Below, in pieces: positions 1-5,066 of a DNA stretch of 5,787 nucleotides. The position numbers were made by a program, and so were the translations under genes. The stretch's first letter is position 1; the number at the start of each line of letters is the position of its first letter. The notes under the pieces are model-generated. The model was given only the letters and a program-made list of their open reading frames with translations. It was not told the DNA's origin and searched no databases. The stretch covers positions 1 to 5,787 of the forward strand of contig VBDM01000197.1 in assembly GCA_005881355.1 (NCBI GenBank), read 5' to 3'. This DNA comes from Betaproteobacteria bacterium (GTDB lineage: Bacteria; Pseudomonadota; Gammaproteobacteria; Burkholderiales; SG8-39).

Positions 1-22
1 GCTAATCCAAGAGGAGCGCTCG

Positions 23-27
23 GGAGG
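23..27 (+). promoter_or_regulatory. Shine-Dalgarno of the L,D-transpeptidase gene
   Basis: GGAGG lies 3 nt before the ATG at 31, which is a tight spacing. A second purine run, GAGGAG at 11-16, lies 14 nt away and is probably too far. The frame is open to the window edge without another ATG, GTG or TTG. The start at 31 is preferred because a signal peptide begins there. Confidence 0.5.
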
Positions 28-30
28 CTG

Positions 31-1221
31 ATGTCGAGGCGAATCCTCACCTGCATAGCCATCGCGGCTATCGCTTTCGGTGCTCCTTCCACGCTTTCGC
101 CCGCAAAGGGCGCCCGGATCGACGTGACGGCGGACGCTCTGCTCGCAGCCGTCTACGACGAAATCGTGCGGGGACACCTCGACGTCGCGCTCCAGAATCT
201 CGACGGACTGATCCGCATAAAACCCAACTTCCGCCTCGCTCACTTGATCAAGGGCGACCTGCTGCTCGCGCGGGCTCGGCCTATCAGCACGATAGGGGCG
301 GTCCCCAACGTCCCGGAGGCGCGCATAGAGGGACTGCGCGCCGAAGCGCTCGCGCGCCTGCGCGCCTATCGAGACCCTCCGCCGACTGACCGGGTGCCCC
401 GCTACCTGCTCCAGCTGCGAAACGACCAGAAATACGCGGTCGTCGTCGACACGCAGCGCTCGCGGCTCTACGTGTACCGCAACGACCACGGCGAGCCGCA
501 CTTCGTCGATGATTACTACGTGAGCTCGGGCAAGAACGGCGCGCTGAAAGTTCGCGAGGGTGACGAGAAGACGCCGATCGGCGTCTATCACGTCACCGGG
601 AGCCTGCCGCGGAAAAAGCTTTCGGACTTCTACGGCAGCGGCGCTTTCCCCATCAATTACCCGAACGAGTGGGATCGCATCCGGGGCCGCGACGGCCACG
701 GCATCTGGCTGCACGGGACCCCTTCGGACACCTACAGCAGGCCCCCGCGATCGAGCAACGGCTGCGTGGTCCTCGCCAACCCCGATCTCGACGCGCTCGC
801 GCGAATCCTGCAGGTGGGCCTGACGCCGGTCATCATCAGCGAAGAGGTGGAATTGCTCAGCTTCGACGACTGGGCGAGCGAGCGCAAGGCGTTCGGCAAA
901 CAGCTCGAGCAATGGCGCGCCGACTGGGAGAGCCTCGACACGGAGCGCTACCTCTCTCACTACTCGAAGAAATTCTCGGCCCAAGGTCAAGACTTCGAGG
1001 CCTGGGGCCGGCACAAGCGACTGGTCAACAGCGGCAAGAGCTGGATCAAGGTCAAGGTAAGCAACATCAGCATGCTCCGCGATCCGGGCAAGGAAGACCT
1101 CGTGCTGGTGAGTTTCGATCAGGAGTACCGCTCGAGCAACCTGTCGAACACCGTGAAGAAGCGCCAGTACTGGATCCACGAGGACGGGCGCTGGCGCATC
1201 GTCTACGAGGGCACCGGATGA
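31..1221 (+). CDS. Secreted YkuD-family L,D-transpeptidase/L,D-carboxypeptidase with NTF2-like C-terminal domain
   Basis: This is a 396-residue exported peptidoglycan-modifying enzyme. Residues 1-27 form a signal peptide: arginines at 3-4, then a hydrophobic run ending in small residues. Residues 35-115 look like a helical, TPR-like segment. The YkuD catalytic domain covers about 133-270, from KYAVVVDTQRSRLYVY to the catalytic region. His228 (WLHGT) and the nucleophile Cys245 (SSNGC) fit the HX(13-17)[ST]xGC pattern, with Asn243 where many family members have His. Residues 275-396 have the look of an NTF2-like domain and end in a WIHEDGRWRIVYEG strand pair. YkuD plus NTF2-like is the architecture of H. 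pylori Csd6 and C. jejuni Pgp2, which are L,D-carboxypeptidases that trim tetrapeptides. Whether this enzyme cross-links or trims cannot be told from sequence. Its TGA overlaps the ppiA ATG (ATGA at 1218-1221), so the two genes are probably translationally coupled. The family call is firm; the exact reaction is inferred. Confidence 0.9.
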   Translation: MSRRILTCIAIAAIAFGAPSTLSPAKGARIDVTADALLAAVYDEIVRGHLDVALQNLDGLIRIKPNFRLAHLIKGDLLLARARPISTIGAVPNVPEARIEGLRAEALARLRAYRDPPPTDRVPRYLLQLRNDQKYAVVVDTQRSRLYVYRNDHGEPHFVDDYYVSSGKNGALKVREGDEKTPIGVYHVTGSLPRKKLSDFYGSGAFPINYPNEWDRIRGRDGHGIWLHGTPSDTYSRPPRSSNGCVVLANPDLDALARILQVGLTPVIISEEVELLSFDDWASERKAFGKQLEQWRADWESLDTERYLSHYSKKFSAQGQDFEAWGRHKRLVNSGKSWIKVKVSNISMLRDPGKEDLVLVSFDQEYRSSNLSNTVKKRQYWIHEDGRWRIVYEGTG

Positions 1222-1747
1222 GCCAAAAAATGCAACGCCTGACCGCACTGTTCATTCTGCTTATTGCAGCGCCTTTTGCGTGGGCGCAGAATCCGCGCGT
1301 CGAATTCAAGACCAGCATGGGAGGCTTCACGCTCGAGCTCTACCCCGACAAGGCCCCCAAGACGGTGGCGAATTTCCTGCAGTACGCGAAGAGCGGGTTC
1401 TATGACGGCACGATCTTTCACCGCGTCATCGACGGATTCATGATCCAGGGCGGCGGCTTCCAGCCCGATATGCGCCAGAAGTCGCCTCGCCCATCGCGAT
1501 GGCGCGCACGCCCGACCCGCATTCGGCGAGCGCGCAGTTCTTCATCAACGTCAAGGACAACGGCTTCCTCGACTATCGCGACTCCTCTCCGCAAGGGTAC
1601 GGGTACGCGGTGTTCGGGCGGGTGGTCGAGGGCATGGATACCGTGATGCGGATCGCCAAGGTGCCGACCACGACCTCCGGACAACACGGCAACGTCCCGC
1701 AGAAGCCCGTGGTGATCGAGTCGGTGAAGCTGAAACCAGTCAAGTAA
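1218..1747 (+). pseudogene. ppiA: Periplasmic cyclophilin-type peptidyl-prolyl cis-trans isomerase, broken by an internal out-of-frame gap
   Basis: The intact enzyme would catalyse cis-trans isomerisation of X-Pro bonds in the periplasm. The ATG at 1218 overlaps the upstream stop; a second in-frame ATG lies at 1230. A signal peptide (LTALFILLIAAPFAWA, then QN) separates it from the downstream cytoplasmic paralogue. The N-terminal part reads as good cyclophilin through residue 88, including FHRVIDGFMIQGGG with the catalytic-type Arg69. After MRQK (codon ending 1481) the frame breaks: the original frame gives an Arg/Ser-rich tail and stops at 1644-1646. The cyclophilin sequence resumes in another frame (PIAMARTPDPHSASAQFFIN, from about 1490) and ends at the TAA at 1745-1747. 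Only 14 nt separate MRQK from AMART here, against 63 nt in ppiB, so about 49 nt are missing, including the conserved NEAxNGLxN segment. It is either a pseudogene or an assembly error. Confidence 0.85.
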
Positions 1748-1754
1748 TCAAACC

Positions 1755-2987
1755 ATGGTAAAGCTGCACACCAACTTCGGCGTCATTGCGCTCGAGCTTG
1801 AGCCTGAGCGCGCGCCGGAGACGGTCAAGAATTTCCTCGCCTACGTCGAATCGGGGTTCTACTCCAATACCGTGTTTCACCGCGTCATCGACGGCTTCAT
1901 GGTCCAGGGCGGCGGTTTCGAGCCGGGAATGCGTCAGAAGCCGACCCAAAAGACCATCAAGAACGAGGCCGGCAACGGCCTGAAGAACGATCGCTATACC
2001 GTAGCCATGGCGCGGACCTCCGAGCCGCATTCGGCCTCGAGCCAGTTTTTCATCAACGTCAAGGACAACGACTTCCTGAATCACACGGCGCCCAGCTCCC
2101 AGGGATGGGGCTACTGCGTGTTCGGCAAGGTCGTCCAGGGCCAGGACATCGTCGACAAGATCAAGCGGGTCAAGACCGGCAGCCGCGGGGGACACGCCGA
2201 CGTTCCGGTCGGCGGTCCTTTTCATCTCCGACCTCCACCTCTCGAGCAGCCGGCCGGGGATCAATCAGGTCTTTTTCCAGTTTCTCCGCGAGCGCGCCGT
2301 CCGGGCTTCGGATCTCTACATCCTCGGCGACCTGTTCGAGTACTGGGCGGGCGACGACGACATCGGGGATCCCTTCAACGCGAAGGTCGTCGCGGCCCTT
2401 GCCGAGTGCGCCCGCGGCGGCACGCGCATCCGCGTGATGCACGGCAACCGCGACTTCCTTTTCGGGCCCGCCTTCGCGCAGGCGAGCGGCGCGCGGCTCG
2501 TCGACGACCCGGTCGTGCTCGACCTGTTCGGCAAAAAAACCGTCCTCACCCACGGCGACGCGCTGTGCACCGACGACCGCGAATACCAGGTGTTCCGCGC
2601 GGAAGTGCGCTCGGAATCCTGGAAGCGGGACTTCCTCGCGAAGCCGCTCACCGAGCGCAAGCGGCGCATCGCGGCGCTGCGCGCGCGGAGCGAGATCGAG
2701 AAGAAGCGCAAGCCGGCCGAGATCATGGACGTCAACGCCGGCGCGGTGGAGACCCTGCTGCGCGCCCACGGCTACCCGCGCCTCATCCACGGCCACACCC
2801 ACCGCCCCGCCCGGCACGAGCACCGCGTCGACGGCAGGGTCTGCGAGCGCTGGGTGCTGCCCGACTGGTACGAGTCGGGAGGAGTTCTGGTGTGCGACGA
2901 GAAAGGATGCCGAGCGGAAAAACTCTAGGGCGAGAATGTCTGAACAAAGTCGGCCTTGATTTGCAAATGACTGCAAACGGCCAATAG
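1755..2987 (+). CDS. ppiB: Cytoplasmic cyclophilin-type peptidyl-prolyl isomerase, 3' end lost; frame reads on out of frame through lpxH
   Basis: This is a peptidyl-prolyl cis-trans isomerase without a signal peptide, so cytoplasmic. Residues 1-152 (1755-2210) match the PpiB family closely: FHRVIDGFMVQGGGF with Arg43, NEAGNGLKNDR at 70-80, MARTSEPHSASSQFFIN at 85-101 and GHADVPV at 146-152. E. coli PpiB is 164 residues, so the last 10-12 residues, a final beta strand after DVPV, are missing. The frame then has no stop and continues for a further 257 residues of Arg/Pro-rich sequence to the TAG at 2985-2987. That tail is lpxH read in the wrong frame and should not be treated as protein. The gene starts 7 nt after the ppiA stop with no good Shine-Dalgarno, suggesting coupling to ppiA translation. 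The family call is firm; the natural gene end is absent. Confidence 0.85.
   Translation: MVKLHTNFGVIALELEPERAPETVKNFLAYVESGFYSNTVFHRVIDGFMVQGGGFEPGMRQKPTQKTIKNEAGNGLKNDRYTVAMARTSEPHSASSQFFINVKDNDFLNHTAPSSQGWGYCVFGKVVQGQDIVDKIKRVKTGSRGGHADVPVGGPFHLRPPPLEQPAGDQSGLFPVSPRARRPGFGSLHPRRPVRVLGGRRRHRGSLQREGRRGPCRVRPRRHAHPRDARQPRLPFRARLRAGERRAARRRPGRARPVRQKNRPHPRRRAVHRRPRIPGVPRGSALGILEAGLPREAAHRAQAAHRGAARAERDREEAQAGRDHGRQRRRGGDPAARPRLPAPHPRPHPPPRPARAPRRRQGLRALGAARLVRVGRSSGVRRERMPSGKTLGRECLNKVGLDLQMTANGQ
2212..2928 (+). pseudogene. lpxH: UDP-2,3-diacylglucosamine diphosphatase, start codon missing
   Basis: LpxH is the metal-dependent phosphoesterase that hydrolyses UDP-2,3-diacylglucosamine to lipid X and UMP, on the inner face of the cytoplasmic membrane in lipid A synthesis. 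The reading frame carries 238 residues (E. coli LpxH has 240). Counting from Ala at 2212, it shows SDLHL (Asp7, His9), GDLFEYW (Asp40), HGNRDF (Asn79), THGDALCTDD (His114), MDVN and HGHTHRP (His193, His195, His197), so the metal site is complete. The alignment begins where E. coli residue 2 would be, but the preceding codons (TTC CGG TCG) include no start. The frame is open back to a TGA at 2077-2079 with no ATG, GTG or TTG. The first available starts are GTG 2431 and ATG 2434, inside the HGNRD region and too late for a working enzyme. Upstream it is joined directly to truncated ppiB. It ends at TAG 2926-2928. Loss of an essential gene start makes a sequence or assembly error plausible. Confidence 0.85.
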
Positions 2988-3181
2988 CTGCCGTTCGGTC
3001 GATCATCAAAAGCAATGACGTGTTAATCGACAAAAAGAATGGAAAATGCAAGCCCTTACGATAAAGACAAGCTGAAATGCGCCGGCGTCAATGCTTTCGG
3101 TCGCACCAACGCCTAATGATAAAAACCCGAGAATCCCGCCCGTGTCCGACGCATATCGAGGCCTCTATCTAAGTCGAACCC
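2929..3181. other. Intergenic region between convergent lpxH and the secreted-protein gene
   Basis: These 253 nt are AT-richer than the genes to the left and mark the left edge of a low-GC block. The only structure I see is the hairpin and imperfect palindrome at 2967-3006. No T-tract terminator is found for either flanking gene. A 78-codon + strand frame starting at 3091 overlaps the end of the opposite gene and has no ribosome binding site or recognisable protein character. Confidence 0.5.
2967..3006. repeat. Imperfect palindrome with a perfect 6-bp stem
   Basis: AACGGC (2976-2981) and GCCGTT (2990-2995) form a perfect stem around the 8-nt loop CAATAGCT. Outside it, ATGA (2967-2970) faces TCAT (3003-3006) with imperfect pairing between. 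It lies 38 nt after the lpxH stop. No T-run follows on either strand, so an intrinsic terminator is unlikely. It could be a small dispersed repeat or the footprint of an insertion; the function is unknown. Confidence 0.4.
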
Positions 3182-4609
3182 TTACGGAGGAGTTGCTTTC
3201 CTTTCGACTCTGCGTTTGGGAGTGTCGGTCACACCGCAAGGGTTGTCCGGGCCTTCCCATTCCCGGAACATCTCATCGTGCCCCGGGGCAAGCCGCCCTA
3301 AAGCATAGCAATGAACGCCTCGTTTAGGTGCGAATACCTTAGAAGTGTCGATTGCTAATGTCGGCATTTCCTTATTGACGTCAATCGCCTTCATTTCCCC
3401 CGATGCCCAGCCCGCAAGATAGTGCCCACCACTATCTTTTAGATAAAAATAGTGAGCGCATTTTCCTCCCTTGCAGCCCGGTAGACGTTGTTCCATCGGA
3501 TCGCCGGTTTCATGGGTGATGATGACCAGCTCCCTGCCATTCGTCATCGGATGGCGGGAGACGTGGCTGACCCGCGTCAATGCTTGGGCCATTTCCTTTA
3601 CGTCCCGATCGCGAAAGTACGATCCGACTTCGAACTTAGCTAAATCTGAAAAGACCTCACTCATGGAACGAAAGCGGGGTTGCTCTCGTTTAGTTATTTT
3701 CACAGCCTCGCCTTCTACAGATAATGCCCCTTTCTGAAACACCACGTTTTGCGCCGGCCGCTGATTTACTTCAGGGAAGGAAACATAAATAGATTCTCCT
3801 TTTTGCTCCAGGTCCGGATAGGGCGTGCAGTTTCCGAAATCTTTAGTTACCTCAAATTTACCGTTCTGCCGTAACACTAGAAAAGCGAAACGCGCCTCGC
3901 AGTCGCTGTTCAAGCTTCGCTTTTCGATCAGTAGGATTTGGGCGGAGCCAAGCTGAATCGGGTCACTGTCAAAATAGAGAGGAAGAGCTTTGATTCCAGT
4001 CGGCTTCTCTCCAACGAACACTTCACTCAGCTCTCCACGTTTATTTTTAATCGTAACAATACCGGCAATAGTGTCCACGGCGGCAGTTTTCATCGGCGGC
4101 AAGCATGTATCACACTTAACATTACCAGACTCATAGATAATATTTTGCGGTGGGTTACCGCCTGCTCGCGGAATGTGGACTTTTATTTGGTTGCCTACTT
4201 GTGTGGCTTGAGCCGTATCGCCGCAGGTCCCGAACGTCTTTGATGGTTCTGTTTTTCCGTCCGGCTTTATCGACAAAAGAATCCAATCCCCCGGGCAACG
4301 AGAGCCGCCACTCCCGAGCATCACCAAAACCACGTCTTCGTTGGCTAGCCGGAAAATTTTCTCAAACCCAAGAATACTTGCTTCTACGCCTATGGGGCAC
4401 CCGTTGAGTTTGACCAACTGCCCCCTATCTTCTTTTCTTTCTATTGATAACTGGCCTGCCTTGGTTGCCGCTTCACCGTTGACAAGGTCAGTTTTGAGCT
4501 TCGAGGCGTCGAAAGCACTTGCTTTACACTCCGCCGCCTGCACCTCTTGGCGGGGCCAGCTCATGAATATCATAGTAGTAATAACTGTAATTACGGCGAG
4601 CCGACTCAT
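3182..4609 (-). CDS. Secreted cysteine-rich protein of unknown function with a tandem duplicated domain
   Basis: I do not recognise this 475-residue protein. Residues 1-26 form a Sec-type signal peptide (hydrophobic run at 4-17, probable cleavage after VQA at 23-25). There is no lipobox, so it should be a soluble periplasmic or secreted protein. Residues 93-162 and 225-294 align without gaps at an offset of 132, with about 18 of 70 positions identical. Each copy carries a Cys pair 24 residues apart (Cys105/Cys129 and Cys237/Cys261), a DGK/NGK turn and an FGxC motif, then a strand ending in P and a QN pair. A third region (about 310-475) holds Cys379, Cys384, Cys434 and Cys458 with KCAHYFYLKDSGGHYLAGWASG. 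The 12 cysteines suggest disulfides formed outside the cytoplasm. It has a strong GGGAGG ribosome site, stands alone, and is distinctly lower in GC than its neighbours, suggesting acquisition. It is a convincing gene with unknown role. Confidence 0.85.
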   Translation of the reverse strand: MSRLAVITVITTMIFMSWPRQEVQAAECKASAFDASKLKTDLVNGEAATKAGQLSIERKEDRGQLVKLNGCPIGVEASILGFEKIFRLANEDVVLVMLGSGGSRCPGDWILLSIKPDGKTEPSKTFGTCGDTAQATQVGNQIKVHIPRAGGNPPQNIIYESGNVKCDTCLPPMKTAAVDTIAGIVTIKNKRGELSEVFVGEKPTGIKALPLYFDSDPIQLGSAQILLIEKRSLNSDCEARFAFLVLRQNGKFEVTKDFGNCTPYPDLEQKGESIYVSFPEVNQRPAQNVVFQKGALSVEGEAVKITKREQPRFRSMSEVFSDLAKFEVGSYFRDRDVKEMAQALTRVSHVSRHPMTNGRELVIITHETGDPMEQRLPGCKGGKCAHYFYLKDSGGHYLAGWASGEMKAIDVNKEMPTLAIDTSKVFAPKRGVHCYALGRLAPGHDEMFREWEGPDNPCGVTDTPKRRVERKATPP

Positions 4610-4613
4610 GTTT

Positions 4614-4619
4614 CCTCCC
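4614..4619 (-). promoter_or_regulatory. Shine-Dalgarno of the secreted cysteine-rich protein gene
   Basis: On the - strand GGGAGG precedes the ATG at 4609 by 4-5 nt (gggaggaaacATG). It fixes the start of the 475-residue protein and agrees with the signal peptide beginning at that ATG. Confidence 0.7.
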
Positions 4620-4674
4620 GTCGCTGCTTTAATAAATCAGTGAACTAAGCTGATGTTATTAATTCGGATCTTAA
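4620..4674 (-). promoter_or_regulatory. AT-rich leader, probable promoter region
   Basis: This is a strongly AT-rich stretch upstream of the secreted-protein gene on the - strand, the likely place for its promoter. TTGCCA on the - strand (about 4695-4700) could serve as a -35 box, but no convincing -10 hexamer sits at the right spacing, so no promoter boxes are assigned. Confidence 0.3.
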
Positions 4675-4992
4675 TTACCATAGCAGATCAAATAGTGGCA
4701 AGTCTGATATAGCCCTGTCCGGTCTGCAAGTTTCTCCTGAGATAAACCCTGCCCTGCCTGAGTTCTCGCAGCGCTTCAGCAAAGCCTTTGCCACCTTTTC
4801 TAATTTACCACTAGACCGATGTGCGCCGTTCAGGACAGCTTCAAGCACTGGACTGCGGCGCGCCGGAGAATTGATTATCCTATTCGTTTCTATCCACCGC
4901 TGAATGTCCGGCATGGAGAAAGGCGACCGGCGGTTCAGGGTCGTTTCCAGAATTGACGTTCGGACAACGCCTGTCAGACCGAGACTAAACAT
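4675..4992 (-). CDS. Doubtful small hypothetical reading frame
   Basis: This frame encodes 105 residues from the ATG at 4992; a GTG lies directly before it at 4995. No ribosome site lies at a normal distance: GGAGGG is 14 nt before the ATG. There is no signal peptide or membrane segment. The stretch MPDIQRWIETN followed by NSP (residues 27-43) recalls the helix and SPxT part of U-box domains, but the rest of that domain is not visible in this frame. The other two - strand frames here contain several stops. It lies in the low-GC block, 66 nt upstream of the secreted-protein gene and in the same direction. It may be a real small gene, a decayed remnant or chance; I lean slightly against a functional gene. 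Confidence 0.3.
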   Translation of the reverse strand: MFSLGLTGVVRTSILETTLNRRSPFSMPDIQRWIETNRIINSPARRSPVLEAVLNGAHRSSGKLEKVAKALLKRCENSGRAGFISGETCRPDRAISDLPLFDLLW

Positions 4993-5016
4993 CACGCGTG
5001 AGGGGACCCTCCCGGG

Positions 5017-5038
5017 AAAGGAAGGCCCGAGCCCTTCC
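5017..5038 (-). terminator. Weak candidate terminator downstream of metZ
   Basis: On the - strand GGAAGG and CCTTCC form a 6-bp stem around a 7-nt loop, followed by only three Ts, beginning 28 nt after the metZ stop. The short T-tract makes it weak. It is placed where metZ transcription should end before the low-GC block. Confidence 0.35.
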
Positions 5039-5066
5039 CTAGCCTCTCATTTCGCGGCGAGCTCTT

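Noticed and set aside
2208..2215. Programmed +1 frameshift making a PpiB-LpxH fusion
   Set aside because: No slippery site or stimulatory element is apparent, and the normal ppiB C-terminus and lpxH start codon are missing altogether, which frameshifting does not explain.
2929..2975. Intrinsic terminator directly after lpxH
   Set aside because: No GC-rich stem followed by a T-run is present on the + strand; the hairpin at 2976-2995 lacks the T-tract.
2170..3051. 293-codon - strand open frame
   Set aside because: It is the antisense shadow of lpxH. The + strand frame shows complete LpxH metal-site motifs, whereas this frame has no recognisable protein character.
2940..3120. Integron attC-like site
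   Set aside because: A hairpin and GTTAATC or AACGCCTAA strings are present, but no matched core pair of the RYYYAAC and GTTRRRY type brackets a palindrome, and there is no integrase.
3091..3327. 78-codon + strand open frame
   Set aside because: It has no ribosome site, no domain and a low-complexity tail, and it overlaps the end of the well-supported - strand gene.
4525..4540. Lipoprotein signal in the cysteine-rich protein
   Set aside because: The cysteine after the signal peptide (Cys28) is preceded by AAE rather than a lipobox, so ordinary Sec cleavage fits better.
3471..4643. Several + strand open frames of 85-101 codons
   Set aside because: All lie antisense to the 475-residue secreted protein, which has a signal peptide, an internal duplication and a strong ribosome site.
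4780..4830. tRNA D-arm-like string on the - strand (TCTAGTGGTAAATTAG)
   Set aside because: No anticodon arm, T-arm GGTTCGAAT element or acceptor stem could be found around it.
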